Shown piece after piece: positions 63,973-64,000 of a DNA stretch of 64,000 bases. The DNA is from an uncultured bacterium. Its GTDB lineage: Bacteria; Armatimonadota; Hebobacteria; CAIYQO01. Position numbers and translations under genes: made by a program. The notes beneath the pieces were generated by a model, which saw only the letters and a list, made by a program, of their open reading frames with translations, did not search any database and was not told the origin of the DNA. Within the stretch, counting starts at the first letter, position 1, and every line of letters begins with the position of its first letter. Location: assembly GCA_903928345.1 (NCBI GenBank), contig CAIYQO010000311.1, positions 1 through 64,000 of the forward strand, given 5' to 3'.

Positions 63973-64000
63973 ATGGGTAATGCACGTAAGGCGGCCATCG
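63973..64000 (+). CDS. 5' end of a gene cut by the window edge
   Basis: AAGGAG is followed at 9-10 nt by ATG and nine readable codons (MGNARKAAI). The product cannot be identified from these residues. Confidence 0.5.

Overview
This is a GC-rich chromosomal window (the genes are strongly G/C-biased at third codon positions) from a heterotrophic, probably diderm bacterium. ExbB/ExbD-type energisers, an outer-membrane-type beta-barrel and many signal peptides point to a Gram-negative envelope. IspE and IspG show the non-mevalonate (MEP) isoprenoid route. The mix of glycoside hydrolases, unusual TPR proteins, apparently leaderless promoters and many families of palindromic intergenic repeats would fit Armatimonadota or a related environmental phylum, but that is a guess; no rRNA or tRNA gene is visible. 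No phage, IS transposase or CRISPR array was recognised.

Layout. Positions 1-12400 hold carbohydrate-active genes: GH36 alpha-galactosidase, GH2 beta-mannosidase and an SGNH esterase with a CBM9-like tail. Among them are an NAD(P)-binding epimerase, a calcium-binding-repeat protein between two copies of a palindromic repeat, a methyltransferase/radical-SAM fusion and a small beta-barrel. Positions 12644-19064 carry pyruvate phosphate dikinase, a decayed AT-richer gene, glycerate kinase and a GH42 beta-galactosidase. Positions 19348-24384 hold a small membrane protein, a FabK/nitronate-monooxygenase-like flavoprotein and a MarR-EmrA-EmrB multidrug efflux operon. Positions 24471-28200 (minus strand) are a heterodimeric ABC exporter preceded by a 21-codon leader peptide and an intrinsic terminator, an architecture like Bacillus bmrB-bmrC-bmrD. 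Positions 28429-36155 hold housekeeping genes: ferredoxin, rarA, pdxS, a TPR protein with a sugar transferase, rsmB, ispE and a small exported protein.

The most distinctive region is 36204-50613, a co-oriented locus. Two exported TPR proteins contain repeated Ig-like modules with an ETGxHTGxF signature. They are followed by ExbB and ExbD and by two proteins whose N-termini look like TonB (a membrane helix with an embedded His, then a Pro/Lys-rich linker) but whose C-termini match DUF4159 instead of the TonB C-terminal domain. Two further TPR paralogues close the locus; the second has an in-frame TGA in its signal peptide. I infer a proton-motive-force-coupled envelope machine of unknown function; this is the best candidate here for an undescribed system.

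Positions 50610-64000 return to general genes: purN, an orphan HicB-like gene, a multi-winged-helix protein, rseP, ispG, an exported beta-propeller, a second GH42 enzyme, ogt, a holin-like membrane protein, a K+-channel/RCK protein with an unusual selectivity filter, a secreted protein, and the first codons of a gene with a long structured leader at the right edge.
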